DNA of 64,000 nucleotides from Xanthostigma xanthostigma. Lineage: Eukaryota; Arthropoda; Insecta; Raphidioptera; Raphidiidae. The notes beneath the pieces are model-generated. The model did not search any database, had not been told where the DNA came from, and saw only the letters and a list, made by a program, of their open reading frames with translations. The DNA lies in the NCBI GenBank assembly GCA_963575645.1, contig OY754471.1, forward strand, positions 35,534,401 through 35,598,400, written 5' to 3'. A program made the position numbers and the translations under genes. This document shows, in pieces, positions 11,591 through 22,530 of this stretch (positions are counted from its first letter, which is position 1; each line of letters opens with the position of its first letter).

Positions 11591-13114
11591 AATTGGTTGT
11601 CTGTAAAGTCGGTTTACGGACGATAGTTTTACGTGATAACGTATTCCGTAATACATAACCTAAATTTATATAATAATTATAATAATTCGAATCTATGATA
11701 TTGCATCTTTCGCTTCAAATTTAGGTAAATTTTATTTATTAAATTACTCACCACCTATAAAAATAATTTTTTTTATTAACTTTCTTTCTTTCGTATTTAT
11801 TTAAGTCTCAAAGATTAACTGTCATACTATTTATAAAACAATTGTTTCACTGTTTATATAAAATTCCAAAACCTACTTACAATATTTAAGTATTTTCATA
11901 CGTCAAAAAATTGATTTTTATAATGATAAAATTTGTAAGAACGATTTTTTCGAGAGATGAGCCCTAGCTAAAACGATTTTTTGCCCCCCAAAATCCCTTT
12001 TCAGTAAATTTCATCCAAATCGTTAGGGCCGTTTTCGAGAAAAGCACGCACAGGGTCAGGCGGAACGTTAGGAACGTTACACTTTTTCGTGCATGCAGCC
12101 GGTGTTTTATCAATTTATAAGATTGGTGATTCATCAATTTATAAGACGTTATCACGTCAAAAAATAAGTAACCTATTTCTCTGATTGATTTTACTCTTAT
12201 CTGACATAGGTTTCATAAATTCTAATAAAATATCAAAATTTTCTCTAGTTATACCTGCCAAGTCTGATAATTGTTCATCATCTTTTATAGACTCGTACCC
12301 TCTAAAAAACAGTTTTTAAGATCACTTTTATTTTCACAAAACTCAGAATTAGGTCCAACAGCTTCATCTGTAAATTCTTTATGCGGCGTATTACACCCTA
12401 TAGTTTTTATCACTTTCTGACTCGGAATAGGTGTACCTTCAAAAATGTCTGTTTGAATTAGATGTTGGAAATTTATAAAACGCAGTCACTATTATACGAT
12501 TTATTTTTACAAGTAACAACGCAACAAGTTGCACTTCTCATTTTTGACGTGATAACGTCTTATAAATTGATGAATCACCAATCTTATAAATTGATAAAAC
12601 ACCGGCTGCATGCACGAAAAAGTGTAACGTTCGTAACGTTCCGCCTGGCCCTGTGCGTGCTTTTCTCGAAAACGGCCCTAACGATTTGGATGAAATTTAC
12701 TGAAAAGGGATTTTGGGGGGCAAAACATCGTTTTAGCTAGGTCTCATCTCTCGAAAAAATCGTTTTCATACAAATTTTATCATTATAAAAATCAATTTTT
12801 TGACGTATGAAAATACTTAAATATTGTAAGTAGGTTTTGGAATTTTATATAAACAGTGAAACAATTGTTTTCAAAATATTATGACAGCTAATCTTTGAGA
12901 CTTAAAATAAATACGAAAGAAAGAAAGTTAAAAAAAAAAAATTATATTATAGGTGGTGAGTAATTTAAATAAATAAAATTAACCTAAATTTGAAGCGAAA
13001 GATGCAATATCATAGATTCGAATTATTATAATTATTATATAAAAGGTTATGTATTACGGAATACGTTATCACGTAAAACTATCGTCCGTAAACCGACTTT
13101 ACAGACAACCAATT
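11591..13114. mobile_element. ISL2EU-like element with 574-bp terminal inverted repeats
   Basis: The arms 11591-12164 and 12541-13114 are inverted copies at about 95 percent identity. The outer ends read AATTGGTTGTCTGTAAAGTC and the inner ends GACGTGATAACGTC. The 376-bp centre holds a transposase fragment on the minus strand (separate entry). The same outer 60 bp and the inner-side block with GTTACACTTTTTCGTGCATG reappear at 43676-45050, so this is a family. Such long inverted repeats could form a very stable hairpin. Target duplication is obscured because both flanks are AATT/A-rich. Confidence 0.7.
12157..12440 (-). pseudogene. HTH_Tnp_4 region of an ISL2EU-type transposase
   Basis: The minus strand encodes IGCNTPHKEFTDEAVG in one frame. 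After a one-base shift it encodes RGYESIKDDEQLSDLAGITR followed by ENFDILLEF and NQRNRLLIF, then a stop at the arm boundary. The LAGITRENFDILLEF and NRLLIF motifs are the helix-turn-helix region that lies just N-terminal to the DDE_Tnp_4 domain in this family. The catalytic part is not here, but a matching DDE fragment occurs about 1.8 kb downstream on the same strand (9945-10383). Whether both came from one insertion is unclear. Confidence 0.72.
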
Positions 13115-14090
13115 TTTTTTATTAATTTACCTATTGATTATTTATTATTAAATTGAAAAATAATAAATGTCAGCAGTGTTTAGCAACGAAACTTTTTTTC
13201 ACTTTATTTCTCGACTCGCTTACTACGGGCGCTGCAAAACTTTTTTGTATCCCCTCCCAACTCATTCTCACAGCCAATATTTCCATTCTAAATTTTGGTG
13301 AAAATTTTTTAACTTACAAACTTTTAATAAACATATCTAGTGCTTATTGAGGAATTTATAATGCTTACGTGCGTTATGCAAGTATTCTAAGCATCGAACG
13401 TCTGTTTTACAAAAGCATTATCAGTATTGCAAGCACTGAGTTCTCAGAACTGCCCAGCTTTATTTGACATTATAACAAAATTGTCTTCTTTGGACCTGTA
13501 GCTATCATCCATCCAAATAAAAAAAAATGTAAACAGAAAGCACTCCATTTCGTATATTGAACTACGAAAATCACGAAAACGCACTTTCCAGACAAAACCA
13601 GATTAAAGTTACTTTGACTCCGTTCATAGCCGCCCCTCCCGCCTTTGTATCTAATCCCAACTGACTTCTATGACGTAACGTATCTTTGTAAATTTATTGA
13701 AAACAGCCCAAATAGCAATGTTGAGATCATTAAATAATAATGTGACATTTTGTGAGTTGAATATTGGTAACACCAACACACCCCCGTAATAATTGTATTG
13801 AAAGAACACAAAGGAAATGAAAAGCCGTAACAGTCAACTGTTATGGTCTGTTATATGCTGTGCTAAACGATTCTTTTGTGGACCTATTTTGACACCGGAA
13901 GCACCGATGCTGTAAACAAATCCCATACATTTTTATTATTGCAATACCTGTAACAATTCAGTTCCTTATACTATACCTATATTATACCTCAGCTTGTAAA
14001 AAAAATTCTTTGCGGAATTTATTTGGTAACAAAGAATGCATTAGAACATGTTTTATGTATAAACATATATGAATAAAATCAGTTTATATG
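13115..14090. other. Intron sequence, no recognised feature
   Basis: No repeat structure or coding signal stands out. Short open frames lack motifs. Confidence 0.5.
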
Positions 14091-14149
14091 AATTTAAATT
14101 GATTATTTTTATTAAAAAAAACGCGTCGTTTTTCAATAGTTTTCTTCGT

Positions 14150-14275
14150 CTTTGCTCGCATTGTCTTATCTTCACGCGTGCGTACCCGGATAAAAAATGG
14201 TACCAGTATACACAGTATATCAAGTTTCATCAAAACCGATTCAGCCGTTATGGTTGTGATGAAAAATCTAGATGT
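14150..14275 (+). repeat. Tail fragment of a dispersed insect retroposon
   Basis: The phrase ATATCAAGTTTCATCAAAAC followed by CGATTCAGCCGTTATGG is typical of the 3' portions of widespread insect RTE-like or non-autonomous repeats. Only this short piece is recognisable. Family assignment is from memory of the phrase. Confidence 0.45.
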
Positions 14276-14514
14276 CATGTAAAATACTCAATTCGTAAAA
14301 ACAAGACCTTGTTGCGGTTACTGAATACTTAAGTGACCAAGGGGAGAGGTGGTCTCCTTGTCCAACCAGTATCAAAAATTGAGTATTATCGTGACGCAAC
14401 TGTATTAGTTGCAAGAAGAATCTTAGTATTTAAAATGGATTAACCATTTGGAACATCCTCAAGTTGTCCGTCATCCTCATTACATTGAGTCCGATTTATC
14501 TATAGATATTAATA

Positions 14515-14747
14515 CTGCCCTAAAAGGGCAAAGGACAGTAAGTGACATTTGTTGAAAAATGAGTTCATACTGAAACCAACGTCAGCAGTAAGTGCTGCAG
14601 CAATAATTTTATTGTCTTTAAAAAATGTTCCCCCATGTTTTGGTTTCCATAATCTAAAATTCTAGACGGTCAATACATTTTTAGTAAATCTTGATTTACT
14701 CAAATTCATAAGTTGGTCACTTACTGCCTTTTGCCTTTTTACGGCAG
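14515..14747. mobile_element. MITE (233 bp) with 32-bp inverted repeats
   Basis: The ends CTGCCCTAAAAGGGCAAAGG at 14515 and its inverted counterpart finishing at 14747 match over about 32 bp with few differences. AATA occurs on both flanks (14511-14514 and 14748-14751) and may be the target duplication. There is no coding content and the superfamily is not assigned. Confidence 0.7.
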
Positions 14748-14749
14748 AA

Positions 14750-14992
14750 TATGTGTGCTAATTATAAAGAGGTAAAGTTTGGATGTAAGAGGTAATCTTC
14801 GAAACTACTTATCTGGTTTCAAAAAAAAATTCTCCAATATTTAAAATGGACCTTCAGGTTGGACATAGGTTATATATTATCGCGTTAAAAAAAAATCACT
14901 TTTCGTGAAAACCAATTGTGCAAAGTAAGTTGACAAAAAAACGGTGGCAATCTACAAATTCGAGCGAAGCCGAACCTATCTTATATAAAATT
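14750..14992 (-). repeat. Dispersed repeat, second copy of the 7105 family
   Basis: Read on the minus strand this begins TTCGGCTTCGCTCGAATTTG and runs through TAACGCGATAATATATAACC to an end near TAAAGAGGTAAAGTTT. It extends further than the 7105 copy and closely matches 38870-39100. Confidence 0.6.
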
Positions 14993-15473
14993 TGTATTTT
15001 TTTTTATCTGCTGCTTAAAACATCGAATTATTTATTATTTTTATGAAAATATTGAATCAAATTTTTGTAACAAATCTCTACACAATATGACAGCAAGTTG
15101 TTTTCTGCTACGGTACATATAATTCGACTTTTCCGTGATCATTATAGTCATCTAACTAATGAATTGTGTGTGGCTAGTATATAATCGTATAGATTGTATA
15201 CCTAGTACTTAATGAGGTATATAATAGGTACTTACGAGGAGCTACGTTATGTGAAAACGAGAAAAACAACGAGCCTTAGCAGTCACATGAGTCAGAATAT
15301 CATTACGCCCGAGATATTTATCATATAACTCCTATAAATTTATTCAAAATTGTATAACATTTTTCTTATAGGCAGTCTTTATATTTGCGCCTTCTTTAGT
15401 TTATCATATAGTTTTCTAATAGTAAGTTATAGGTAGTTTACGGAAATTACTGTTGAATTGATTAGATCGCTTA

Positions 15474-16278
15474 CTTTTACCATTCCAACCCACAAGTAGG
15501 GAATAGTAGGTACTAGTTAAGGTTGTAAAATCACTTTTCAAAAATTTGACCTATTGTTTTTGGGGAAAATTGGCGCATGCGCAGAAAAGATGTATGCTAT
15601 AACGGTGTTTTTTTATATAATAATGGTATACTTTTCATAACGGCTTATTATTCTATTTATTATTTGAAGAAAGTTTCGTTAAATTTTTTTTCTAAACTAT
15701 AGTTTCGGAAATATTTTAAAAATAAAAAATCAGATGTTCTTTTGTTTTGTATATAGGGTAATTCCGGGGGAGATGGCCCTATTAACTTTAAGGAGCTATT
15801 GTGAAGGAACTAAGTTGAATAAAATATTGAATTCTGCGGGAAACGAAATTTTAATTATAATTCTTACAGAACATTAACGAAATATTACTTTTAAATAAAC
15901 AAAAACAAGTAATTTTAAACTTTGAAAAAAAGTAGAATTGGCCATCTCTCCCGGAGTATCCGGGAGTAATATTGAAAATATTGCCATTTGTTTACTCTTA
16001 GTTAGAATTTTTTCTATTGGCCATCTCTCTCGTAAGGCCATCTCCCCCGGAATTACCCTATGTCAGAAATAAACTATATAGTGCATGCTTTCATTAATTT
16101 TTACATGACGTGGAACATATGTAAGTAACCATGACAACGAATAGCAAATATCGTATTGAATATTGGCCATTACCCGCGTCACCTCACGCGATATCAGAAA
16201 TTTTATTTTCTTTATTATACTATATCAAATCAACTGTCAACATTTTGAAGTTGGAATGGTCCCGTCGCCCAATTGGCT
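15474..16278 (+). repeat. Dispersed repeat copy A, inverted partner at 22531-23029
   Basis: About 500 bp, excluding the nested MITE, match the reverse complement of 22531-23029. Landmarks are CGCATGCGCAGAAAAGAT near 15573 and ACCCGCGTCACCTCACGCGA near 16163. Each copy starts with ACCATTCCAACC and ends GTTGGAATGGT, so each looks like a single element with short terminal inverted repeats. I read the pair as two independent, oppositely oriented insertions 6.3 kb apart and not as one giant element. Confidence 0.7.
15756..16058. mobile_element. Tc1/mariner-type MITE (303 bp) with TA TSD
   Basis: The terminal inverted repeat is GGGTAATTCCGGGGGAGATG plus GCC, present at both ends and flanked by TA (15754-15755, 16059-16060). 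Degenerate internal copies (GGCCATCTCTCCCGGAGTA near 15949) give it subterminal repeats. The partner repeat at 22531-23029 lacks this insertion at the matching position and so shows the empty site. Confidence 0.9.
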
Positions 16279-16836
16279 TAAATTTTGTTTTACATTACAG
16301 CACTAGAGACCTATAGATCATTTTACAAACCTGCATACATGCATGTAAAGCAGCTATTTTATAGGGCGTATCAGTACGTCAAAAAAAAAATGTAAAACAC
16401 GCCTTGCAACAGCTCGCGACACAGCTTACAAGGCGCTAACTTGGGGTGTATTGAATTGGCCTGCGCGGGCGCCAGAAATATTAAAGCGCCCCTAACTATT
16501 AAAGTCAATAATGAGAAAGAAGATTTACTATACGTCAGTAATGGGCGGTATATTTGTACAAAATAATTTTGTGAGTGTTCTTGGGCGTATAGGTCGGACG
16601 GACAGTTTGAAAGCCGCTAGTATTTATAGTCTGGTATACCTAAAACGTAAGAGTATTTACATTTGAAAGTTAGTGTCGCATGCTACTCTCCGTTGACTAA
16701 ACAAATAACGAATCATCTTATTGTGAATGCGGTTTCGCGAGTTCACTTTTGAGTGGAGACCTCCCAGGTAGACGGTTAGTGTCACTGTACTATATGTATA
16801 ACACAATATGACAATAATATACAGGTATGGTGTGTA

Positions 16837-18110
16837 CAGTGAAACCTCTTAAAATTGAACTACATATACTTGAGGAGCAACCATGCTTGACCCGATAAAT
16901 ACATTTTTACCAGTTTCGAGTAAATCACGAATATCTGCAGTCACACAAAATCCTTGAGATAATTAGCAAATTTTTTTTACGAATCAGTGTCAAATAGCTC
17001 ATAGATGAGTTTACCCAAATTTAGAAAAAAATGTTAATTATATTAAAAAAAAGAAAAAAAAATTGAAAAGAAGTTTGACCCTGCATGCCATCTCTGAAAC
17101 TTCCCGCTATTTTCGAGTTATAAACGCTCAAAAATATATCACATATAGCAAGAAGTTTATTTTTTAGCTCTTCAAACTTAACTTTATTCATGTGGATAAC
17201 AAAGTTAGAATTATAACCTGTAGTTTTTGTTTAAATGGTACAGAAATTAACTAATAAAATAAAATATGGAAAGTTCAAATATGTTCTATAAAAAGATTAC
17301 TAAAAAATTGTCTTTTTGATTTTGAAGATTTTCCAGAAAAATATAGTGGAAAATTTTCCGTGGATATATTATATCCTATATCTAAACGAAAACAAAGCTA
17401 CAAAACTGATCGAAATAGCTTTTTGACGTTATCTATACTGATCAGGGTGTACCGTGTAAAACAAAATTTGTTGAAACAAATGAATTGCAGTTCAACAATC
17501 TGTCAACCGATCGCTGCGGTTTTCCGAGTTAGTTTCATTTAATTTAATATTTTTATTATGTATGTGTGCGCAAAACATTGTATTTTCCCAAATTTTAAAA
17601 TACTTGAGCCATTTTAGGGCGTAAAATAAATAAAACATTTTATTTTAATAATCACAATCACATAGCATATTTCTGAACTGACATACAACGATGCAACAGT
17701 GTTATGTTCACGTGCCGCCACTGTGTTTAATATACATATACTTCTGTCTTATTTTAAGCCGTAAGCACTGACGTACCCGAGGGCAAAACAAGCACGGGGG
17801 ACCCGGCTTAAAAACTTTCTAATTTGCCCCCTTGGGTCAAAAGCTGGGTACGCTCATGTTAACGTCATAGAAAAAGACAAAGTTTTTGAAACAGAGATAC
17901 ATTATTCAGATTGAATGCAAGTACATCAACCAATCCTATCGTCGGAGAAATCAGGGAATTACATCGAAGAAAGAGACGCAGATATATTTTCGATACGCTT
18001 TGTTGCTTTCACTCACCGCAGATTGAGTAGATAGACAATGATTCATATAGTAAATTATTAAATATATGGAGAGGTCAAAGTAATAATCGTTTACAAAAGA
18101 GGTTTCACTG
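16837..18110. mobile_element. pogo/Tigger-like deletion derivative (1274 bp)
   Basis: The left end CAGTGAAACCTCTTAAAATT and the right end AAAAGAGGTTTCACTG are inverted repeats of the kind seen in Tigger/pogo elements. TA flanks them at 16835-16836 and 18111-18112. The phrase ATATACAGGTA occurs just outside both ends. The interior has no recognisable DDE transposase, but it contains the minus-strand copy of the 3945-4290 repeat at 17740-18065. Confidence 0.65.
17740..18065 (-). repeat. Minus-strand copy of the 3945-4290 repeat
   Basis: The segment reads as the reverse complement of 3945-4290, with small indels. It lies wholly inside the pogo-like element. Either that element carries it as a passenger or it inserted there later. 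Confidence 0.65.
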
Positions 18111-18768
18111 TATACAGGTAGAACGGTCCATACAGTACGTACTTCTTGAAGATGAAGGTTGAGTGGAGACACCGCCTTGCATAAATGTAGTGACTTAATG
18201 CATCGCTATATTTAGTGCATGCATATACATAAATGCATTCGCAGCATCCGCATTTGGGAGGTGCAATATTCGGGCATATACTTGCACTAGAATTTACAGA
18301 ATTGCTAAACAGACGAAATTTTCTTTAAATATTTGCACTGAAAATCCCCGAAATTTTTTAATCAAAAGCCTAGACACTAGACAGACGAGCAACAATTTTG
18401 GAAACGCGTTTTTTTCATGTAGGTTTTACAAAAAATACTAAAAAACAAAGACAATCTGATTATACAATGCATTTCCATTCGCAAGATGTTTTTAAGGGGT
18501 AGTGAAAAAATGAGTATTATTAATAATTTACAGTAATTTAATTTATTTTATAAAGCTAATAAATATAATACAGAGTTATTATATACAGGCCAATATTAAG
18601 TTGATTCTTCTAGCGTGTAGAAATCAAATAAACGAACAAATAAGTATTTCAGGTAACTTTTTGAAGTGAATACTTCTTTAAAAACGGGGGTAAACTCGTT
18701 TCCCTATGTAACGAAATTTGTCACGAAATTGTACTTAGTAACCCTGTATAAACAGTAGTTCTCAGCAA

Positions 18769-18840
18769 GCATCCGTAGCTCAGTGGTAGAATCCCGGGCT
18801 GCCACGCGGCCGGTCCGATTTCGATTAAGCGCCAGATGCG
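18769..18840 (+). pseudogene. Degenerate tRNA-Gly(GCC)-like sequence
   Basis: The stretch GCATCCGTAGCTCAGTGGTA followed by GAATC and CTGCCACGCGG matches the 5' half and anticodon loop of insect tRNA-Gly(GCC). The acceptor arm closes with CAGATGC (six of seven pairs). The T arm is degraded (CCGATTTCGATTAAG). A run of T follows at 18850-18861. This is a pseudogene or the head of an old SINE. Confidence 0.6.
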
Positions 18841-18930
18841 CGTAACAATTTTTTTTTTTTATTTTTTTATAGAGTTTAATATGATTAATTTTTGTTTAAT
18901 AATCCTATTATGTATAATGTATTTATTGTA

Positions 18931-19072
18931 TATGTCGCCGGGATATTGTCAAATCCGTGATTTTGTAATTTCACTAATGAAATTACAATATCACGATTGA
19001 CAAAGATTCGTGATATTATAATTTCACTAAGTGAAATTATAATATCACGGGTTTGACAATATCGCGGCGACA
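18931..19072. repeat. Nested palindrome cluster (142 bp)
   Basis: The outer arms GTCGCCGGGATATTGTCAAA and its inverted counterpart ending at 19072 enclose two smaller near-perfect palindromes built on GAAATTATAATATCAC / GTGATATTATAATTTC. The whole block could fold as one cruciform with branching arms. No coding sequence is present. Confidence 0.65.
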
Positions 19073-19096
19073 TATATATTGTTTGCAGTAAACCTG

Positions 19097-19530
19097 CGAA
19101 AAAAATTAAAAATGTGTTACGAGACCGCATTACAGAAGTGAAACTTTTAGTTTTAAGTCATACGATTGCATTTGGACAACTGAAAAAAAATTAAAAATGT
19201 GTTACGAAAACGCATTACAGAAGTGAAACTTCTAGTTGAAAATCATACGATTGCATTTGGACAAGTGGAAAAAATGTGTTACGAGATAGTTTCACGTAGA
19301 GATATTTCGTCTGTACAAGGTAATCTGAACGTGTAACTATCTCGTAACACGTTTTTTCCACTTGTCCAAATGCAGTCGTATGATTATCAACTAGAAGTTT
19401 CACTTCTGTAATGCGTTCTCGTAACACATTTTTAATTTTTTTCAGTTGTCCAAATGCAATCGTATGACTTGAAACTAAAAGTTTCACTTCATGTAATGCG
19501 TTCTCGTAACACATTTTAATTTTTTTTTTC
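19097..19530. repeat. Hairpin whose arms are tandem repeats (about 430 bp)
   Basis: The left half holds two and a half direct copies of an 86-bp unit (AAAATGTGTTACGA, then GAAGTGAAACTT, then CATACGATTGCATTTGGACA). The right half holds the same units inverted, meeting at about 19305. The internal GAAGTGAAACTTC motif is itself a small palindrome. The minus-strand frame of 105 codons here comes from the repeat and is not a gene. Confidence 0.75.
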
Positions 19531-19719
19531 AAAACTCAAAAGTGAAAGAGAAACTGCGTTTTCAAAGTTTTATTAAATTTTATCAACTTTTGGGATTGGT
19601 CTTGGAGCTATGTTATGTCACTATGGAAATATGTTATGTCATTATCAAATATTCACTGAAATTGTTCGAAGTTGTTCCCGTTTTGTTGGACACAAGGATG
19701 CGTGCATATATTATATTTA

Positions 19720-19954
19720 GCGAGATTTTAGATATATAGGGATATCCATTGAATTCACAAACATGTTGCATGTTCAACTTTTGTGCTTTTTTTTAGAAAT
19801 AGAAAAATTGTAGAAAACTAGGTATTGTTGAAAGGTGTCACCCTGTATAAAATAATAATGATATTCGGATTCAGCGCACTCGAAAACATTTCAAGAGCTT
19901 AGGATTTTTTAAGATTGTGAATTCAATGGGATATCCCTATATCTAAAATCTCGC
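19720..19954. mobile_element. TA-flanked MITE (235 bp)
   Basis: The inverted ends GCGAGATTTTAGATATA (left) and TATATCTAAAATCTCGC (right) are followed inward by GGGATATCC and TTGAATTCACA in mirror order, about 40 bp of arm. TA flanks both ends (19718-19719, 19955-19956). It is mariner-like by target and has no coding content. Confidence 0.72.
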
Positions 19955-20269
19955 TAAGCATATATTATTTAGGTAAAAATCTATCGGTTTGCCTATGGAC
20001 ACTTTTTCTTTATGACCTTTAAACTAGAAAGTAAAACCATTTTTGATCAATTTAACCAGGAACCAAATCCCATAAAGGTTTTGAGGGGCTCTTTATGTTT
20101 CACATCTGCCAGGAGTACCACGACGGCTCACATTTTGTTTTTGATTGAGATATGATCGTAAGGAGTCGACGTTAGTCTTATGTGTTTTATAACTTTGATA
20201 GTTGTGAGTATATCGGCGAAGTCATGAATCGCTGATCCCCCATTATGTAATGTAAATCGTTTGGATAAT

Positions 20270-20410
20270 GCCTGACGACGCTGCAGACGAATGTGGTTCC
20301 GCCGTCGTGTATGTCCGTCACGGCGGTCACCGCCACAGCTTCACGGAGTGGCGTCCGCCGCGACGCGTCCGACGGACATCGGGCGGCCGCGCGCTGCGTC
20401 AATATTAGCT
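20270..20410. other. CpG-rich island in an AT-rich intron
   Basis: This block of about 140 bp is far richer in G, C and CpG than anything within several kilobases (for example GTCCGCCGCGACGCGTCCGA near 20349). Open frames cross it on both strands, but neither has a recognisable motif or good splice sites. It may be a young transposon fragment or an unrecognised exon. Confidence 0.4.
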
Positions 20411-20559
20411 TTCCTAAGTGGATGGATTCATCAGCTATAGTAGACGTATCGGGTTTCCTTATTGAATTGATCGCACGATCAGATCACATCGAGTCGGCTA
20501 TTGCCGGTTTAACTCGTACACAAGACGATTTGTTATTTTCTTAAACTTCGGTTAAATGA

Positions 20560-21168
20560 ACAACAGAAGAAAATTCTACTTATTAATAATTTCAAATATC
20601 TCTATGAAAAGTGTCGCTTTTGATATATGAAAAAAAAATTTAATTGTTTAATGCGAAAAACAAACAAAAATGTGCTTCGACTATGCCATAAGGTCAAAGT
20701 TTTTAAAATTAGGTAAACTAGCTCTAACGTAATGTCGAATTAATATTTTAAATAAGATTATAAGAATAATTGACCTGAACTTATTTGACTTTCAAATCAA
20801 TAATTTTATTACTAATATTTCATACATAATACATGAATATATTGTAGCTAATTAAGGTAATCCTGTGGTAGCTCAAAGATTGTTATACCTAATTATTTTT
20901 CGCAAATGTTATAGCGATTTTGCTTATACTCAAAAAGCGTTGCTTGAATAAGTTGAAGTAGTCCTTACTGCGTCAAGATAGTTCAACAAAAAATAAAATA
21001 CACCTTAAAAGTCCATTAAAAACATAGAACAAATATTCCTTTTATGAAATGTCTCGCTATTTATGTATCAAAATATTATATCAAAAAAAAACTACAAAAA
21101 TTATTGAACCTCCAAAAAAAGCTACTATAAAAAGCATAAAATAATAAAGTGTTGAGGTCGGTTAATGA
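20560..21168. other. Intron sequence, no recognised feature
   Basis: AT-rich sequence without terminal repeats, tandem arrays or coding signal. Confidence 0.5.
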
Positions 21169-21312
21169 TAGGTACCTTCCAAGCAGTCAGAGAACGGAGC
21201 CGTCACTGTCTTGCGCAGTAACTCAAAATGCGATACAAGCAGTTTCGTTTTAGCTACTTTGCAAGGCGTTGACAGTTCTGATCCCGTTCTCTGGCTACTT
21301 GAAACATACCTA
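21169..21312. mobile_element. MITE (about 144 bp), family member at 62713-62878
   Basis: The inverted ends carry ATAGGTACCTTCCAAGCAG on the left and the corresponding inverted phrase on the right. Both lead into CAGAGAACGG and a shared core (TCTTGCGCAGTA and TTTCGTTTTAGCTACT). The same core occurs at 62713-62878, and a partial copy lies at 54700-54763. Confidence 0.7.
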
Positions 21313-21869
21313 TTATAATTGTGTATACATACTTTTATAAATTGGCGCCGACTTGGAAACTTTTTTTTATGCTATTTACTTTTTAGTACGTTTTTGTGAA
21401 GGACGTTCAATTGGTTTTTGACCCTAGTCCCTATTTGCTTACAACAATATTAATAGAACAAAAAACAATTTTTATACTACCCAATAGCTTTTTTGACGAC
21501 CTACTGATCATAGTTGCTTACAAAATAGTATTCGTAAAAAAATAAGTTTGATTTTACGTGATCCTGTTTCATATATAAGCATATTCATTTATAATAGTCA
21601 CAATAATATTATAATAAAAACTCGGGTCGCAGTGCGAAACCCTGCCGACAATATAGTGTATTTGCTTTTATAAGCAGTGTGTGGCTCTATTGTATGAACT
21701 CAACTTTGTTTTTGGACAAAATAAAAAAAATTATCCTCTAATACACCCCTTAAAACAACATTTTTTTACTTAATTTCAATACTACATACCAATTCAACAT
21801 CTGTACCAAATTATATACACCCTTCAGTATGTAAATCCATATCAGTAAACTTGCGTTTTCATAAAATTT

Positions 21870-22140
21870 GTAAGTCCGGTCCTGTCGGGCCGATTTTATT
21901 TAAATTTTAGCAGCACATTTCAATAATTACTAAAGGGTTAAATTTCAAATTTGAAGTGATTCTGAGAATTTTTTCCGTATTTTTGGGCCCAAAAACATTT
22001 TTCAACCCCTAAATACCCCCCTTAAAATGGCCCGATCGGGCCCATTTTAAATAGGCTTCTTGCGATGATGGATTCCAAGATGTGGACCAAATTTCGTTTA
22101 AATCGATTAAGTCTGTCGAGAGTTATCGTGGTCACACATA

Positions 22141-22172
<32 letters not shown>

Positions 22173-22315
22173 AACATTTCCAAAAATGGTGCCAAACTTC
22201 TTAGAAACTTATGAAACGTCGAGAAATTTTGGTCCGACCCCTAGGTCCCGCCATCCGACCGACGCCAATAGTGTAAGTGCCTTATGGCAAATACACTAAT
22301 AATAATAATAACGAG
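21870..22315 (+). repeat. Dispersed retroposon-like tail with TA microsatellite
   Basis: The segment runs from TTTGTAAGTCCGGTCCTGTC to GTGCCTTATGGCAAATACAC and ends in a TAA-type simple repeat, the pattern of an RTE-like 3' end. A TA-rich microsatellite occupies 22138-22174. A minus-strand fragment of the same family is at 32160-32265 (GCGTCGGTCGGATGGTGGGA). Confidence 0.55.
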
Positions 22316-22530
22316 ATATTTGTACACAGTGCGTTCAAAAAAATATTTAGCAACGGATGAGACCTTTTTCTGTATAGATTTCTTAGAAAATTTATTTACT
22401 GTATGATAGTAAAAATATTAAAATTTGCTAATAATATAAAAAATTAATTGTAAATTATATTTTGGTACATATTGGCATCCGTTATAATTATTTGGGGCAC
22501 TGATACGGATTCAAATGTGGAAAAAAATTC

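Noticed and set aside
18769-18840. Functional tRNA-Gly gene
   Set aside because: The T arm has lost the GGTTCGATTCC consensus and the anticodon stem is mispaired.
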